Shown one piece after another: positions 44,955-52,919 of a stretch of 56,398 nucleotides of DNA. Position 1 is the first letter of the stretch, and every line of letters begins with the position of its first letter. Where the stretch lies: the NCBI RefSeq assembly GCF_001591165.1, contig NZ_BCUG01000046.1:1-56398 (forward strand), read 5' to 3'. Source of the DNA: Thauera butanivorans NBRC 103042. GTDB taxonomy: Bacteria > Pseudomonadota > Gammaproteobacteria > Burkholderiales > Rhodocyclaceae. The notes beneath the pieces were generated by a model, which was not told the DNA's origin, did no database searches, and worked only from the letters and a program-made list of their open reading frames with translations. A program made the translations under genes and the position numbers.

Positions 44955-46394
44955 ATGGCTGAATCCTGGCAGATCCACAGCGTCGGCATCGACATCGGCA
45001 CGACCACGTCGCAGGTGATCTTCTCGCGCCTCGAAGTGGTCAACCGCGCCGCCGCCTCGCAGGTGCCGAACTACGAGTTCTCGCGCCGCGACATCCTCTA
45101 CGTCAGCCCGGCGATCCCGACGCCGATCGACTTCGAAGGCCACGTGCATGAGGACGCGCTGCGCCGCTTCATCATGTCGCAGTACGCCGCCGCCGGGCTG
45201 GACACCGAGCTGGTCAAGTCCGGCGCCATCATCATCACCGGCGAAACCTCCAAGGCGCGCAACGCCCGCCAGGCGGTGATGGGACTGGCCGAACAGCTCG
45301 GCGACTTCATCGTCGCCACCGCCGGCCCGCACCTGGAATCGGTGATCGCCGGCCAGGGCTCGGGCGCGGCCGAACATTCGCGCACCAACACCTGCCGCGT
45401 GCTCAACATCGACATCGGCGGCGGCACCTCCAACTACGCGGTGTTCGAGGCCGGCCGCGTCGTCGACACCGCCTGCCTCAACGTCGGCGGCCACCTGCTC
45501 GAACTCGAAAGCGACGGCCGCCTGCGCCACCTGCACGCACCGGCCCGGCCGATCTGCACGGAACTGGGACTGTCGCCGCTTCCGGAACCCGGCCAACCGG
45601 TTGGCGACGGCACCGTCGCCCGCATCGCCGGCCGCATGGCCGGCCTGATCCATGAAATCTGCGTCGGCCAGCCCTCGCCGCTGGCGCAGCAACTGCTGAT
45701 GACCGACTGCCTGCGCCCCGGCCATCGCTACGATGCGGTATACCTGTCCGGCGGCGTCGGCGCCTGCTACTACGACCCGCAGGGCATCGCTTCCGCCCGC
45801 GCCTTCGGCGACATCGGCCCAGCCCTCGCCGAGGCGCTGCACCGCCATGCCGGCATGCAGGCGCTGCCGCTGCGCGAACCGCGCCACACCCTGCGCGCCA
45901 CCGTGATCGGCGCCGGCGCCTACAGCCTGTCGCTGTCGGGCAGCACCATCTGGGTGGACGAACAGCACCTGCCGGTGCGCAACCTGCCGGTGGTCCATGC
46001 CGCCCGCCCCTGGCCTGGCTGCACCGCGGTGCAACTGGCCGAGGACTGGGATACCGCGATGAAGCGCATGGACATCGACCCCGCCAAGGACGGCTATGCG
46101 CTGGGCCTGCCCGACGACCTGCCGGTGGCCTACGCCGACGTCGAGCGCGTCGTCGACGCCCTGGCACACTTCGCCGACGCCCATCCCGACCCCGCACGGG
46201 CGCTGTTCGTCGTCGCCCGCCAGGATCTCGGCAAGGTGCTCGGCATGCTGCTGCAACCCCGCCTGCACGGCCGCAAGCTCGCCGTCATCGACGAGATCCA
46301 GACCCGCCCCGGCGACTACATCGACGTCGGCAAGCCCTTCATGGGCGGCGACATCGTGCCGATCACGGTGAAATCGCTGGCGTTCCCGGGCTGA
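44955..46394 (+). CDS. eutA: Ethanolamine ammonia-lyase reactivase EutA
   Basis: 479 aa, actin-like ATPase that exchanges damaged cobalamin from EutBC. Seen: SVGIDIGTTTSQVIFSRLEV near the N-terminus, GAIIITGETSKARNARQAV, VLNIDIGGGTSNYAVFEAGR, and YLSGGVGACYYD. Last gene of the right arm; in enteric bacteria it directly precedes eutBC, here its partners are at the far side of eutR and transcribed in the other direction. Confidence 0.95.
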   Translation: MAESWQIHSVGIDIGTTTSQVIFSRLEVVNRAAASQVPNYEFSRRDILYVSPAIPTPIDFEGHVHEDALRRFIMSQYAAAGLDTELVKSGAIIITGETSKARNARQAVMGLAEQLGDFIVATAGPHLESVIAGQGSGAAEHSRTNTCRVLNIDIGGGTSNYAVFEAGRVVDTACLNVGGHLLELESDGRLRHLHAPARPICTELGLSPLPEPGQPVGDGTVARIAGRMAGLIHEICVGQPSPLAQQLLMTDCLRPGHRYDAVYLSGGVGACYYDPQGIASARAFGDIGPALAEALHRHAGMQALPLREPRHTLRATVIGAGAYSLSLSGSTIWVDEQHLPVRNLPVVHAARPWPGCTAVQLAEDWDTAMKRMDIDPAKDGYALGLPDDLPVAYADVERVVDALAHFADAHPDPARALFVVARQDLGKVLGMLLQPRLHGRKLAVIDEIQTRPGDYIDVGKPFMGGDIVPITVKSLAFPG

Positions 46395-46432
46395 ATCAGG
46401 AGGCAATTCGAGGCGCCCCGCCAACTTCCCCC

Positions 46433-47077
46433 TCAGCGGCAGCTCAAGGGCAGGAAATCGAGCCTGCAGTTCGCGCCGACATCGAGTCGTGGTCGAACGG
46501 ACAAGGAGCCGCTCTTCCCCCCATTGCCCGCCTTGGTCCAATGCAGCGTCACCAGCTCCGGGGCCTGCGCGGGCCGCGTGGCGTGCGTTCGAAGACCGAG
46601 CGGGGTGCGATACAGGTATTGCAGCGAAGCACTGCTGAGATCCTGCAAAAGGACAAGCCGTGGTGGATTCGGCATCGAGCTGGTGGGCCCCTGACCCCGC
46701 TGCTCGAATGCCACCACGAACCCGCCTGCACTTGCCGGCTCGATCAGAACGCTTGCTCTCACCGTCCCCGCGTGGACCTGGCTGTCGGCCGGAATCGCGG
46801 CAAACTCGAAGGCCGACCCGGTGGCGACGATCCGATGTCGCTCATCGGTGTCGGAGGCAGGCGGAACGAGGTTCGATATTGCCGCTTTCACCACCGCAAT
46901 CGCGCGCTGCTCCGCCATCATCTGCCCCGCCAGCTCCCTGGATTGCTCCACACCGCGCTGGACCAGCGACAACACTTCGGTGCTCATGTAGACAAGCACG
47001 CTGCCGATGAGCATGGCGATGAGCAGCTCCAGCAGCGTGAAGCCTCCAGCTGCGCCGCGCGTGCGCCGCGCGCTCAA
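46433..47077 (-). CDS. gspJ: Type II secretion pseudopilin GspJ-like
   Basis: 214 aa. Type IV prepilin signature GGFTLLELLIAMLIGSVLVY (cleavage after G12-G13, Glu at +5), then a long globular domain. Position after gspI and length support GspJ, a minor tip pseudopilin. The 3' end is only 38 bp from eutA, so no gspK follows. Confidence 0.8.
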   Translation of the reverse strand: MSARRTRGAAGGFTLLELLIAMLIGSVLVYMSTEVLSLVQRGVEQSRELAGQMMAEQRAIAVVKAAISNLVPPASDTDERHRIVATGSAFEFAAIPADSQVHAGTVRASVLIEPASAGGFVVAFEQRGQGPTSSMPNPPRLVLLQDLSSASLQYLYRTPLGLRTHATRPAQAPELVTLHWTKAGNGGKSGSLSVRPRLDVGANCRLDFLPLSCR

Positions 47078-47454
47078 CGAATCACTCCGACACGGTAAGT
47101 TTCAAGCGATACCAAGGGCACATGCCCTTGAGCGAAGACGTCGACCTGCACCCGACGAAGCGCATGGGGCTTCACGGTATCGCCCGCACGGGCTGCCGTT
47201 CCAGCCTGTTCGACCGTCGCCCTCCATGACAGGGCGCCTTCACTGCCCTCGAAGCGTCCCTCCGTATCGGCGGCGATGACGACATGGGCCTCGATCTGAT
47301 TGGCCGCGACCAGCAAGGCCTCAACCCTCAGGGCATCCGCTTCGATGCGTTCCAGGTTCGTCACGATCGGCGGCAGCAGCACGCCGAAGAAGAGCGCCAC
47401 CACGGCAAGGGCGATCAGGGTTTCGAGCAGGCTGAATCCGTCTTGTTGCTGCAC
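47074..47454 (-). CDS. gspI: Type II secretion pseudopilin GspI-like
   Basis: 126 aa. Very short leader (MQQQDG) then FSLLETLIALAVVALFFGVL with Glu at +5. The size matches GspI, the minor pseudopilin that seeds the tip complex. Overlaps gspJ start (ATGA). Confidence 0.8.
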   Translation of the reverse strand: MQQQDGFSLLETLIALAVVALFFGVLLPPIVTNLERIEADALRVEALLVAANQIEAHVVIAADTEGRFEGSEGALSWRATVEQAGTAARAGDTVKPHALRRVQVDVFAQGHVPLVSLETYRVGVIR

Positions 47455-47458
47455 GGTG

Positions 47459-47899
47459 TCACTCGAAGGTCAAAGTGCCTGTCAGCGCATCGACACGGAT
47501 CCGGGCACGCGACTTTCCGGTCATGAATCCGATCGTCTCCCCGCTGGAAGACCCATCGGGAAAGAAGGTGATGCCCCGCTCCCGTCCCGCCGCGCTCGTG
47601 CAGGACACCGTGAAGCCGGTATCACGGTCAGCCTTGGCGGCCTCCCCTCGCCTCGAACTTGCCATGGATTCGCATGGAACGAACACGGCGGCGCCGCTTC
47701 TCATCGCGCTCAACCTGGCCTTCCTGAGACGGTGCTCGACCCGTTCCGAGGCACTTTGCAGGCGCCGCTCATCGCCCGGGATGACCTGGGCGCCGATGGC
47801 GGACAGCAAGCCGAGCAGCACGATCACCACCAGCAGCTCGAGCAGCGTCACACCACGCTCATTGCCTGTCCCAATTGCCGATGTCGGTGTCTTCGCCAC
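47459..47899 (-). CDS. gspH: Type II secretion pseudopilin GspH-like
   Basis: About 146 aa from GTG 47899, which gives a 16-residue leader ending NERG before VTLLELLVVIVLLGLLSAIG. Starts inside gspG (41-nt overlap) in another frame; no good start lies after the gspG stop. Prepilin +5 Glu present. C-terminal part predicted beta-rich (ITFFPDGSSSGETIGF), typical of GspH/FimT. Confidence 0.75.
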   Translation of the reverse strand: MAKTPTSAIGTGNERGVTLLELLVVIVLLGLLSAIGAQVIPGDERRLQSASERVEHRLRKARLSAMRSGAAVFVPCESMASSRRGEAAKADRDTGFTVSCTSAAGRERGITFFPDGSSSGETIGFMTGKSRARIRVDALTGTLTFE

Positions 47900-48314
47900 T
47901 GCCGCCTTCCTTGTCGTCCGCACCCAGCGAGAACACATCCACCGCTCCATGCTTGCCCGGCATCCGGTAGCGGTACGGGCGCCCCCACGGATCGGTCAGG
48001 TGCTGCTGCTTGCGCACATAGGGCCCACGCCACTTGGCCGCGCCCGGCGGGGCTTCCCACAGGGCGCGCAGCCCATGTTCCATCTCCGGATAAGTCCCCA
48101 TGTCGACCCGGTAGTAGTTGAGTGCGGTGGTCAGCGTCTCCACCTGGAGCGCCGCCGTATCCGACTTTGCGCCGGAGAACATGTTCATCACCTGCGGCGT
48201 GACCACGGCGGTCAGCAAACCCATGATGACGAGCACGACCAGAAGTTCGAGCAGCGTGAAGCCCCTGCTTGTCCCGGTGTGCCGGCGTGCCGATCGACGA
48301 AAGTGTCCGGTCAT
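47859..48314 (-). CDS. gspG: Major pseudopilin GspG
   Basis: 151 aa. Leader ending SRG, then FTLLELLVVLVIMGLLTAVV (Glu +5), and the conserved C-terminal ALWEAPPGAAKWRGPYVRK, DPWGRPYRYRMPG and the Ca-binding-like FSLGADDKEGGSGEDTDI. Builds the shaft of the type II secretion pseudopilus. Overlaps gspF end. Confidence 0.93.
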   Translation of the reverse strand: MTGHFRRSARRHTGTSRGFTLLELLVVLVIMGLLTAVVTPQVMNMFSGAKSDTAALQVETLTTALNYYRVDMGTYPEMEHGLRALWEAPPGAAKWRGPYVRKQQHLTDPWGRPYRYRMPGKHGAVDVFSLGADDKEGGSGEDTDIGNWDRQ

Positions 48315-49531
48315 GATCTCAATGCAAGTTGGTTGATGCTGAGTATTCCCAGCATGACGCCGCCGACCACGAGGCCGACGACGATACCCAGGAACGCGAT
48401 CGCGAGCGGATTGACCAGCGCGAGCGTCCGCTCGAGTTGCTCGGACGCATCTCGCTCCAGCAACTGGGCGGCGCGCAGCGTTGCAGCACCGAGTGCGCCG
48501 GTATGTTCGCCCACTTCGATCAATGCGCAGGTCTCGTCGGGAATCGCGCCGATGGATTCGAGTGCCTCACCGATCGTGCTGCCCTCGCGAAGCTGTCGCG
48601 ACGCACCTTCCAGCGCGATACGAAGACGCCGCGAGCCGGCAGCCTGTGCAGTCAGCAGCACGGCCTCCGAAGCTTCCACGCCACTCTGAAAGAGCATCCC
48701 GAGCACGCCGAGCATGCGCGAAACATTCAGTCTTTCCATGAGACGAACAGGCGGAAGCCGTCGTGCCGCTGCGCCGAACCAAGTGTCGAACCATGGAGAA
48801 CGGCGATACAGCACGAACCCTGCCGCGACGAGCCCGAGGCTCCACAGCAGCGCTGCCAGTGCATGGTTCAGTACCACGTCCGACAGCCACAGCACGAAAC
48901 GCGTCATGCCCGGCAAGCGATGCTCTTCGCCGGCGAAGATCGGTTCGAATCCCGGGATCACCACGGTCAGCACCACCACCAGCGCAAGCAGCACGGTCGC
49001 GAGCACGATGGCAGGATAGGTGAGCGCATTGCCGATCTCCGCCCGCGTGCCGGCCTGGCGCTGCAGGTGGCGTCCTGCAGCCTCCAGCCCGTCGGCCAGG
49101 TCCCCGCCGCTCTCCGCCGCCCGGATCATCGGCGGCAGATACTGCGGCATGCCGGGTTCGGCGCCCAAGGCGTCCGACAGGGGTGCCCCGGCCTGGATGC
49201 GAGGCAGCAGGCTGCGCGCAAAGCGCGCCGACGGACGCTTGCCCGCCTGGCGCGAGACCACGCGCAGCGCCTGTTCGACGGTCAGCCCGGAGGCGAGCAT
49301 CGCACCGATCTGTTCGCAAAATAGCGCAACGTCGCGAAGCGGCATGCGCCGGTTCAGCGTCACCGGTCGGCTGAGCAGATCGCCAAGGCTGCCGTCCTGC
49401 TCCGTGATCCGGAGCGGCGTCAGGTTTTCGCCGATCAGCACAAGGGCAAGGCCCTCCGCATCCTTCGCCTCACGTATCAGGATGCGGGTTTCGCCATCGG
49501 CAGTCAGCGCACGCACGGTGAACCGCCTCAC
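48311..49531 (-). CDS. gspF: Type II secretion inner-membrane platform protein GspF
   Basis: 406 aa from GTG 49531 (overlapping the gspE stop as GTGA). Two repeated T2SSF cytoplasmic domains (LFCEQIGAMLASGLTVEQAL and LGVLGMLFQSGVEASEAVLL) and three membrane segments (AIVLATVLLALVVVLTVV, ALAALLWSLGLVAAGFVLY, AIAFLGIVVGLVVGGVMLGI). Couples the GspE ATPase to pseudopilus assembly. Confidence 0.92.
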   Translation of the reverse strand: MRRFTVRALTADGETRILIREAKDAEGLALVLIGENLTPLRITEQDGSLGDLLSRPVTLNRRMPLRDVALFCEQIGAMLASGLTVEQALRVVSRQAGKRPSARFARSLLPRIQAGAPLSDALGAEPGMPQYLPPMIRAAESGGDLADGLEAAGRHLQRQAGTRAEIGNALTYPAIVLATVLLALVVVLTVVIPGFEPIFAGEEHRLPGMTRFVLWLSDVVLNHALAALLWSLGLVAAGFVLYRRSPWFDTWFGAAARRLPPVRLMERLNVSRMLGVLGMLFQSGVEASEAVLLTAQAAGSRRLRIALEGASRQLREGSTIGEALESIGAIPDETCALIEVGEHTGALGAATLRAAQLLERDASEQLERTLALVNPLAIAFLGIVVGLVVGGVMLGILSINQLALRS

Positions 49532-51306
49532 AGCCGCCCGTCCTCGATGACGCCCAGCACTTCGTCGAGCGTCGTCTCTCCCGCCAGCACCCTGCGCAAT
49601 CCGATGGTCAGCAAGCTCGGGATGAGCTTTTCCCGGGCCAATCGCTGCAGCGCCTCTTCCGCATGCGCCTGCCGGATCGCCCCTCGCTCTTCCGTTCCGA
49701 TGGCCAGCGCCTCGAAGAGCGGAATCCGCCCGCTGTAGCCGCGCCCCCGGCAGGCCGGGCAACCTGTTGCCATGGGCAGCCGGTAGGCGCCGGCATCGTC
49801 TCCCGCAACCACGGCCATCGCCGCGTGCTCCTCCGGCGTCGGTGAACGCGTCGTGACGCACGCCGGGCACAGTCGGCGAACCAGGCGCTGTGCGCCGGCA
49901 AACACCAGCGTCGATGCCAGCAGATAGTCCGCCACCCCCAGATCCAGCAGGCGCGTCACGGCACCTGCGGCGGTATTGGTGTGCAGCGTCGCAAGCACCA
50001 GGTGTCCGGTAAGTGCCGAGCGAATGGCGATATCGGCAGTCTCGCCGTCCCGGATCTCGCCAATCATGATCACGTCCGGATCGTTGCGGAGCACCGAGCG
50101 CAGCGCTGCGCCGTAAGTCAGGCCGATCTCGGGTTTCACCTGCAGCTGCGCCACGCCGGGCAAGGTGTACTCGATGGGATCCTCCACCGTGACGATCTTG
50201 AGTTCGGGGCTGCGGATCGCATTCAGCGCGGCGTAGAGGGTCGTCGTCTTGCCGCTGCCGGTCGGGCCGGTGATCAGCACGATGCCATGGGGCCGCCCGA
50301 GCGCTGTCCGAATTTCGCTCAGGCTGAAGGGGTCGAGCTCGAGCCGCTCCAGTTCAGGCGAAACCGAGTGCTGCCCGAGCAGACGCAGCAGCATCGACTC
50401 GCCATGCAACGTGGGAAAGGTCGCGACGCGCAGATCGAGGCTCACACCCCGCGTCGTGAAGCGGATGCGCCCATCCTGCGGCAGGCGTTTTTCGGCAATG
50501 TCGAGCCGCGCCATCAGCTTGAGCCGCGAAATCAGGGCTTGCGACCAGCGGCCGGACAATGTTTCGGCCTCCTGCAGGATCCCATCGATCCGGTAGCGCA
50601 CCACCAACGCATCGGTCGAGGGTTCGAGATGGATGTCCGACGCATGCATGTCCATCGCCTGCGTCAGCAGACGGTGCGCCAGTCGTATGGCAGGCGCATC
50701 CGAATCATGGTCGGACAGCCGGTCGATATCGTCCCCGCTGCCCGCTGCTTCGCCCTGCCCCGCATGAGCATCCGAATGCGGACTGTCCTCGCGGGCGTTG
50801 GCCTGCAACTGTTCCTCGATGTCCGACTCCAGCGCCGCCAGCCGCTCCACCGGCTTGCCCAGCGCAAAACGCACGCCCTCGACCGCCACCTCGTCCAGCG
50901 GATTGGCCATCGCCAGCCGCAGTCCCGCCTTGGACTCGCCGATCGGGCACACACCGTGCCGACGGAGGAAGACGGGATTCAGTCCGGCCGGAATCGCCAG
51001 CGGACGCGGATAGTCGGATCGAGCAAGGACATCGATGCCGAGGAGTTCGCCGAACAGCCCCGCCATGTCCCGCTCGGACACGACCCCCAGACGCGTGGCC
51101 GCCCGGGAGAACGCCAGGCCGCGAGCGAGCGCCGCCGCACGCACCCGCTCGACACCCTCGACCGTAATGAGCTGATGATGCTGAAGCGCCTCAACGAGTC
51201 GGGCCTCGTCCGACATGCCCTCGGATTGGCTGGACAAACCCAGGATGGATGGCCTGCTCATCTTGGTCCACATCGCTCTGCCTGCATCTGAAACGCGTAT
51301 TGCCAT
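49528..51306 (-). CDS. gspE: Type II secretion ATPase GspE
   Basis: 592 aa from ATG 51306; ATG 51216 (MSDEARLVEAL) or 51261 are plausible starts with equally weak ribosome sites. N1 domain, then the ATPase core: Walker A ITGPTGSGKTTTLY, Asp box VEDPIEYTLPGVAQLQV, Walker B DPDVIMIGEIRDGETADIA, His box LATLHTNTA, and a zinc site CPACV plus CPACRGRGYSGR. First gene of the gsp cluster. Confidence 0.93.
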   Translation of the reverse strand: MAIRVSDAGRAMWTKMSRPSILGLSSQSEGMSDEARLVEALQHHQLITVEGVERVRAAALARGLAFSRAATRLGVVSERDMAGLFGELLGIDVLARSDYPRPLAIPAGLNPVFLRRHGVCPIGESKAGLRLAMANPLDEVAVEGVRFALGKPVERLAALESDIEEQLQANAREDSPHSDAHAGQGEAAGSGDDIDRLSDHDSDAPAIRLAHRLLTQAMDMHASDIHLEPSTDALVVRYRIDGILQEAETLSGRWSQALISRLKLMARLDIAEKRLPQDGRIRFTTRGVSLDLRVATFPTLHGESMLLRLLGQHSVSPELERLELDPFSLSEIRTALGRPHGIVLITGPTGSGKTTTLYAALNAIRSPELKIVTVEDPIEYTLPGVAQLQVKPEIGLTYGAALRSVLRNDPDVIMIGEIRDGETADIAIRSALTGHLVLATLHTNTAAGAVTRLLDLGVADYLLASTLVFAGAQRLVRRLCPACVTTRSPTPEEHAAMAVVAGDDAGAYRLPMATGCPACRGRGYSGRIPLFEALAIGTEERGAIRQAHAEEALQRLAREKLIPSLLTIGLRRVLAGETTLDEVLGVIEDGRL

Positions 51307-51415
51307 GTCGTTGCTCGAACCGTGAGCATAGCCGTTTACGGCTCGGCATGCATGCCATTCGTCTATGACGAGAAAAACCGCAGAACTTCAAATCCAATTG
51401 CACACCCAAGGTATC

Positions 51416-51434
51416 ATGCGCACACTATGCGCAC
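51416..51434 (+). promoter_or_regulatory. Direct repeat in the ccdAB leader, candidate operator
   Basis: ATGCGCAC at 51416-51423 and again at 51427-51434, 11 bp apart, directly before the ccdA ribosome site. TATCAT at 51412-51417 is a possible -10. CcdA-type antitoxins repress their own promoter, and repeated half-sites one helical turn apart would suit a ribbon-helix-helix repressor. Confidence 0.45.
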
Positions 51435-51445
51435 TGGAGGTAGCC

Positions 51446-51700
51446 ATGAAACCCACAGGAGCCGCTGCACAGGCGACGAAACGCCCGGTCAACTTGACCT
51501 TGAGCGAAAGCACCGTCGAGCAAGCCCGCCGCTACACGAACAACCTGTCGGCCACGGTCGATGGCTTGCTGGCTGAATTTATTGCCAGGGAAGCTCAGGC
51601 TCGCGAAGAAAAGCGCCAACTCTACGCAAAAGTCTCTGAAGCCTGGAACCGGTTCGATGACCGCTATGGCACGTTCGGTTCGGAGCACTCCCCTTTATGA
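51446..51700 (+). CDS. ccdA: CcdA-type antitoxin
   Basis: 84 aa from ATG 51446 (GGAGG 6 nt upstream). N-terminal ribbon-helix-helix (KRPVNLTLSESTVEQARRYT) and an acidic, toxin-binding C-terminal region (VSEAWNRFDDRYGTFG). The longer in-frame start at 51365 runs through the operator repeats and is unlikely. Coupled to ccdB by ATGA. Confidence 0.92.
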   Translation: MKPTGAAAQATKRPVNLTLSESTVEQARRYTNNLSATVDGLLAEFIAREAQAREEKRQLYAKVSEAWNRFDDRYGTFGSEHSPL

Positions 51701-52026
51701 GCCAGTTCGACGTTCATCGGAACCCCGGCAAGAATGCCGCTGCAACCCCGTTCGTCGTCGTGGTACAGTCCGCGGCATTCGATGAGCGGAAAAACCGAAT
51801 CGTCATTCCCCTGGCCAGAACCGAGAAAGCCTCTGCCAACGTGGGCATGGTGGCATCGCGAGTAAACCCGGTTTTCGAAATCGATGACGTCCAGGTGACA
51901 TTACATACACTGCAAGTGGTGTCGGTACCAATCGATTCGCTGGATAAGAAGGTGGGGTCGTTGGCACACCAAGCAGACGCCATCATCGATGCCATGGACG
52001 AAGTTTTCTCCAAGGCCTATGGCTGA
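51697..52026 (+). CDS. ccdB: CcdB-type toxin
   Basis: 109 aa. Starts MSQFDVHRNPGKNAAATPFV and contains RIVIPLARTEKAS and LVVSVPIDSL-like segments of the CcdB fold. F-plasmid CcdB poisons DNA gyrase through its C-terminal W-G-I; here the end is FSKAYG, so the Trp is missing and gyrase binding may be altered. Overlaps ccdA by 4 nt. Confidence 0.92.
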   Translation: MSQFDVHRNPGKNAAATPFVVVVQSAAFDERKNRIVIPLARTEKASANVGMVASRVNPVFEIDDVQVTLHTLQVVSVPIDSLDKKVGSLAHQADAIIDAMDEVFSKAYG

Positions 52027-52101
52027 CGCCTACTTTTTATACCCCGGCGAGTAGAACCGCGCCTCGTTCTTGCGCGAGGCCGCCACACCGATGAACACTG
52101 A

Positions 52102-52197
52102 GACGCTCTCGCCGCCGCAATGGAGCGGATTGTGGATCGTGCCCGGTACTACGAGAGCAGGTCGAGCGCGCCACAGTTCGATATCAAGCACTCGTGA
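52102..52197 (+). pseudogene. C-terminal gene remnant
   Basis: A forward frame with natural composition (DALAAAMERIVDRARYYESR, then SSAPQFDIKHS) ends at TGA 52195-52197, but is preceded at once by another stop, so only the tail of a gene remains. It is followed by a good terminator (52221-52243). Origin unknown, possibly phage. The rest of 52027-52311 shows no convincing gene. Confidence 0.3.
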
Positions 52198-52220
52198 GGC
52201 CGGCCGCAGTCCCAAACAGC

Positions 52221-52243
52221 AACGCCCCGCGAGGGGCGTTTTC
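52221..52243 (+). terminator. Rho-independent-type terminator with GCGA loop
   Basis: AACGCCCC-GCGA-GGGGCGTT followed by TTC. Perfect 8-bp stem and GNRA tetraloop. Could serve ccdAB and the remnant at 52102. Confidence 0.7.
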
Positions 52244-52311
52244 AGGTGCGCCCAGCATGGGCGCCCTCCTGCGGGTGCAAGTCCCGCCGTAATTTGATCA
52301 CAGCGAACTGG

Positions 52312-52599
52312 TCATCCTGCCAGCGCCCGCAGCACGTGTTCAGGATCGTTGTGGATAGCGCGCAGCAACGCCTTGGCCGGGCCGGTGGGTTCGCGGCGCC
52401 CCTGCTCCCAGTTGCGCAGGGTGCCTACCTGCACATCGATCACCTTGGCAAACCGAGCCTGCGAAAGCCCGGTTGCCATGCGGATTTCCTTGACCTGCAG
52501 TGCGTCGACCGCGAACTCACGGGACGGCTGACGCTCGCCGCGGCGGATTTCGTCCATCTGCTGCACGCTCTCCATCAGGTCATCGAAAAAGTTGCCCAT
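52312..52599 (-). CDS. HTH-Xre antitoxin (HigA/NadS type)
   Basis: 95 aa from ATG 52599 (GGGGGTGA upstream). Helix-turn-helix RMATGLSQARFAKVIDVQVG preceded by an acidic N-terminus (NFFDDLMESVQQMDEIRRGE). Located directly after the toxin gene, the reversed toxin-antitoxin order seen in higBA-type systems; it probably represses the operon and neutralises the toxin. Confidence 0.88.
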   Translation of the reverse strand: MGNFFDDLMESVQQMDEIRRGERQPSREFAVDALQVKEIRMATGLSQARFAKVIDVQVGTLRNWEQGRREPTGPAKALLRAIHNDPEHVLRALAG

Positions 52600-52604
52600 G
52601 ATGC

Positions 52605-52919
52605 TCACCCCCACGTTTCAATGATGCGCCGCAGCGCCTTGCGTTCATCGCTGGTCAGGTCGTCCTTTTCGTTCTTGGGGTAGATCAGCAGAAGCGCGAT
52701 CTGCGCCGCCGAAACGAAATGGTAGTAGATGACCCGAGAGCCGCCACGCTTGCCGCGTCCGCTGCTGGCGACCCGTACTTTGCGGATTCCGCCCGTTCCT
52801 TCGATCACATCCCCGATATCCGGCCGTTCGGCCAGCAGGCGCTGAAAATCTGCGTAGCTGTCATCATCCAGCAGTTCGCACAGACGCCTCGTGAAGACCG
52901 GGGTTTCGATAAAGATCAT
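52605..52919 (-). CDS. RelE/HigB-type toxin
   Basis: 104 aa from ATG 52919 (MIFIETPVFTRRLCELLDDD). RelE-superfamily pattern: LAERPDIGDVIEGTGGIRKV, GRGKRGGSRVIYYHF, LLLIYPKNEKDDLTSDERK. Such toxins cleave mRNA on the ribosome. Gene order toxin-antitoxin. It starts just where the neighbouring RHS fragment stops. Confidence 0.9.
   Translation of the reverse strand: MIFIETPVFTRRLCELLDDDSYADFQRLLAERPDIGDVIEGTGGIRKVRVASSGRGKRGGSRVIYYHFVSAAQIALLLIYPKNEKDDLTSDERKALRRIIETWG

Noticed and set aside
43464-46541. Very long reverse-strand open frame (over 1000 codons) opposite eutH and eutA
   Set aside because: It is the antisense of clear eut genes; its translation is rich in His/Arg/Gly/Ala without any domain. 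High-GC codon bias leaves the opposite strand open.
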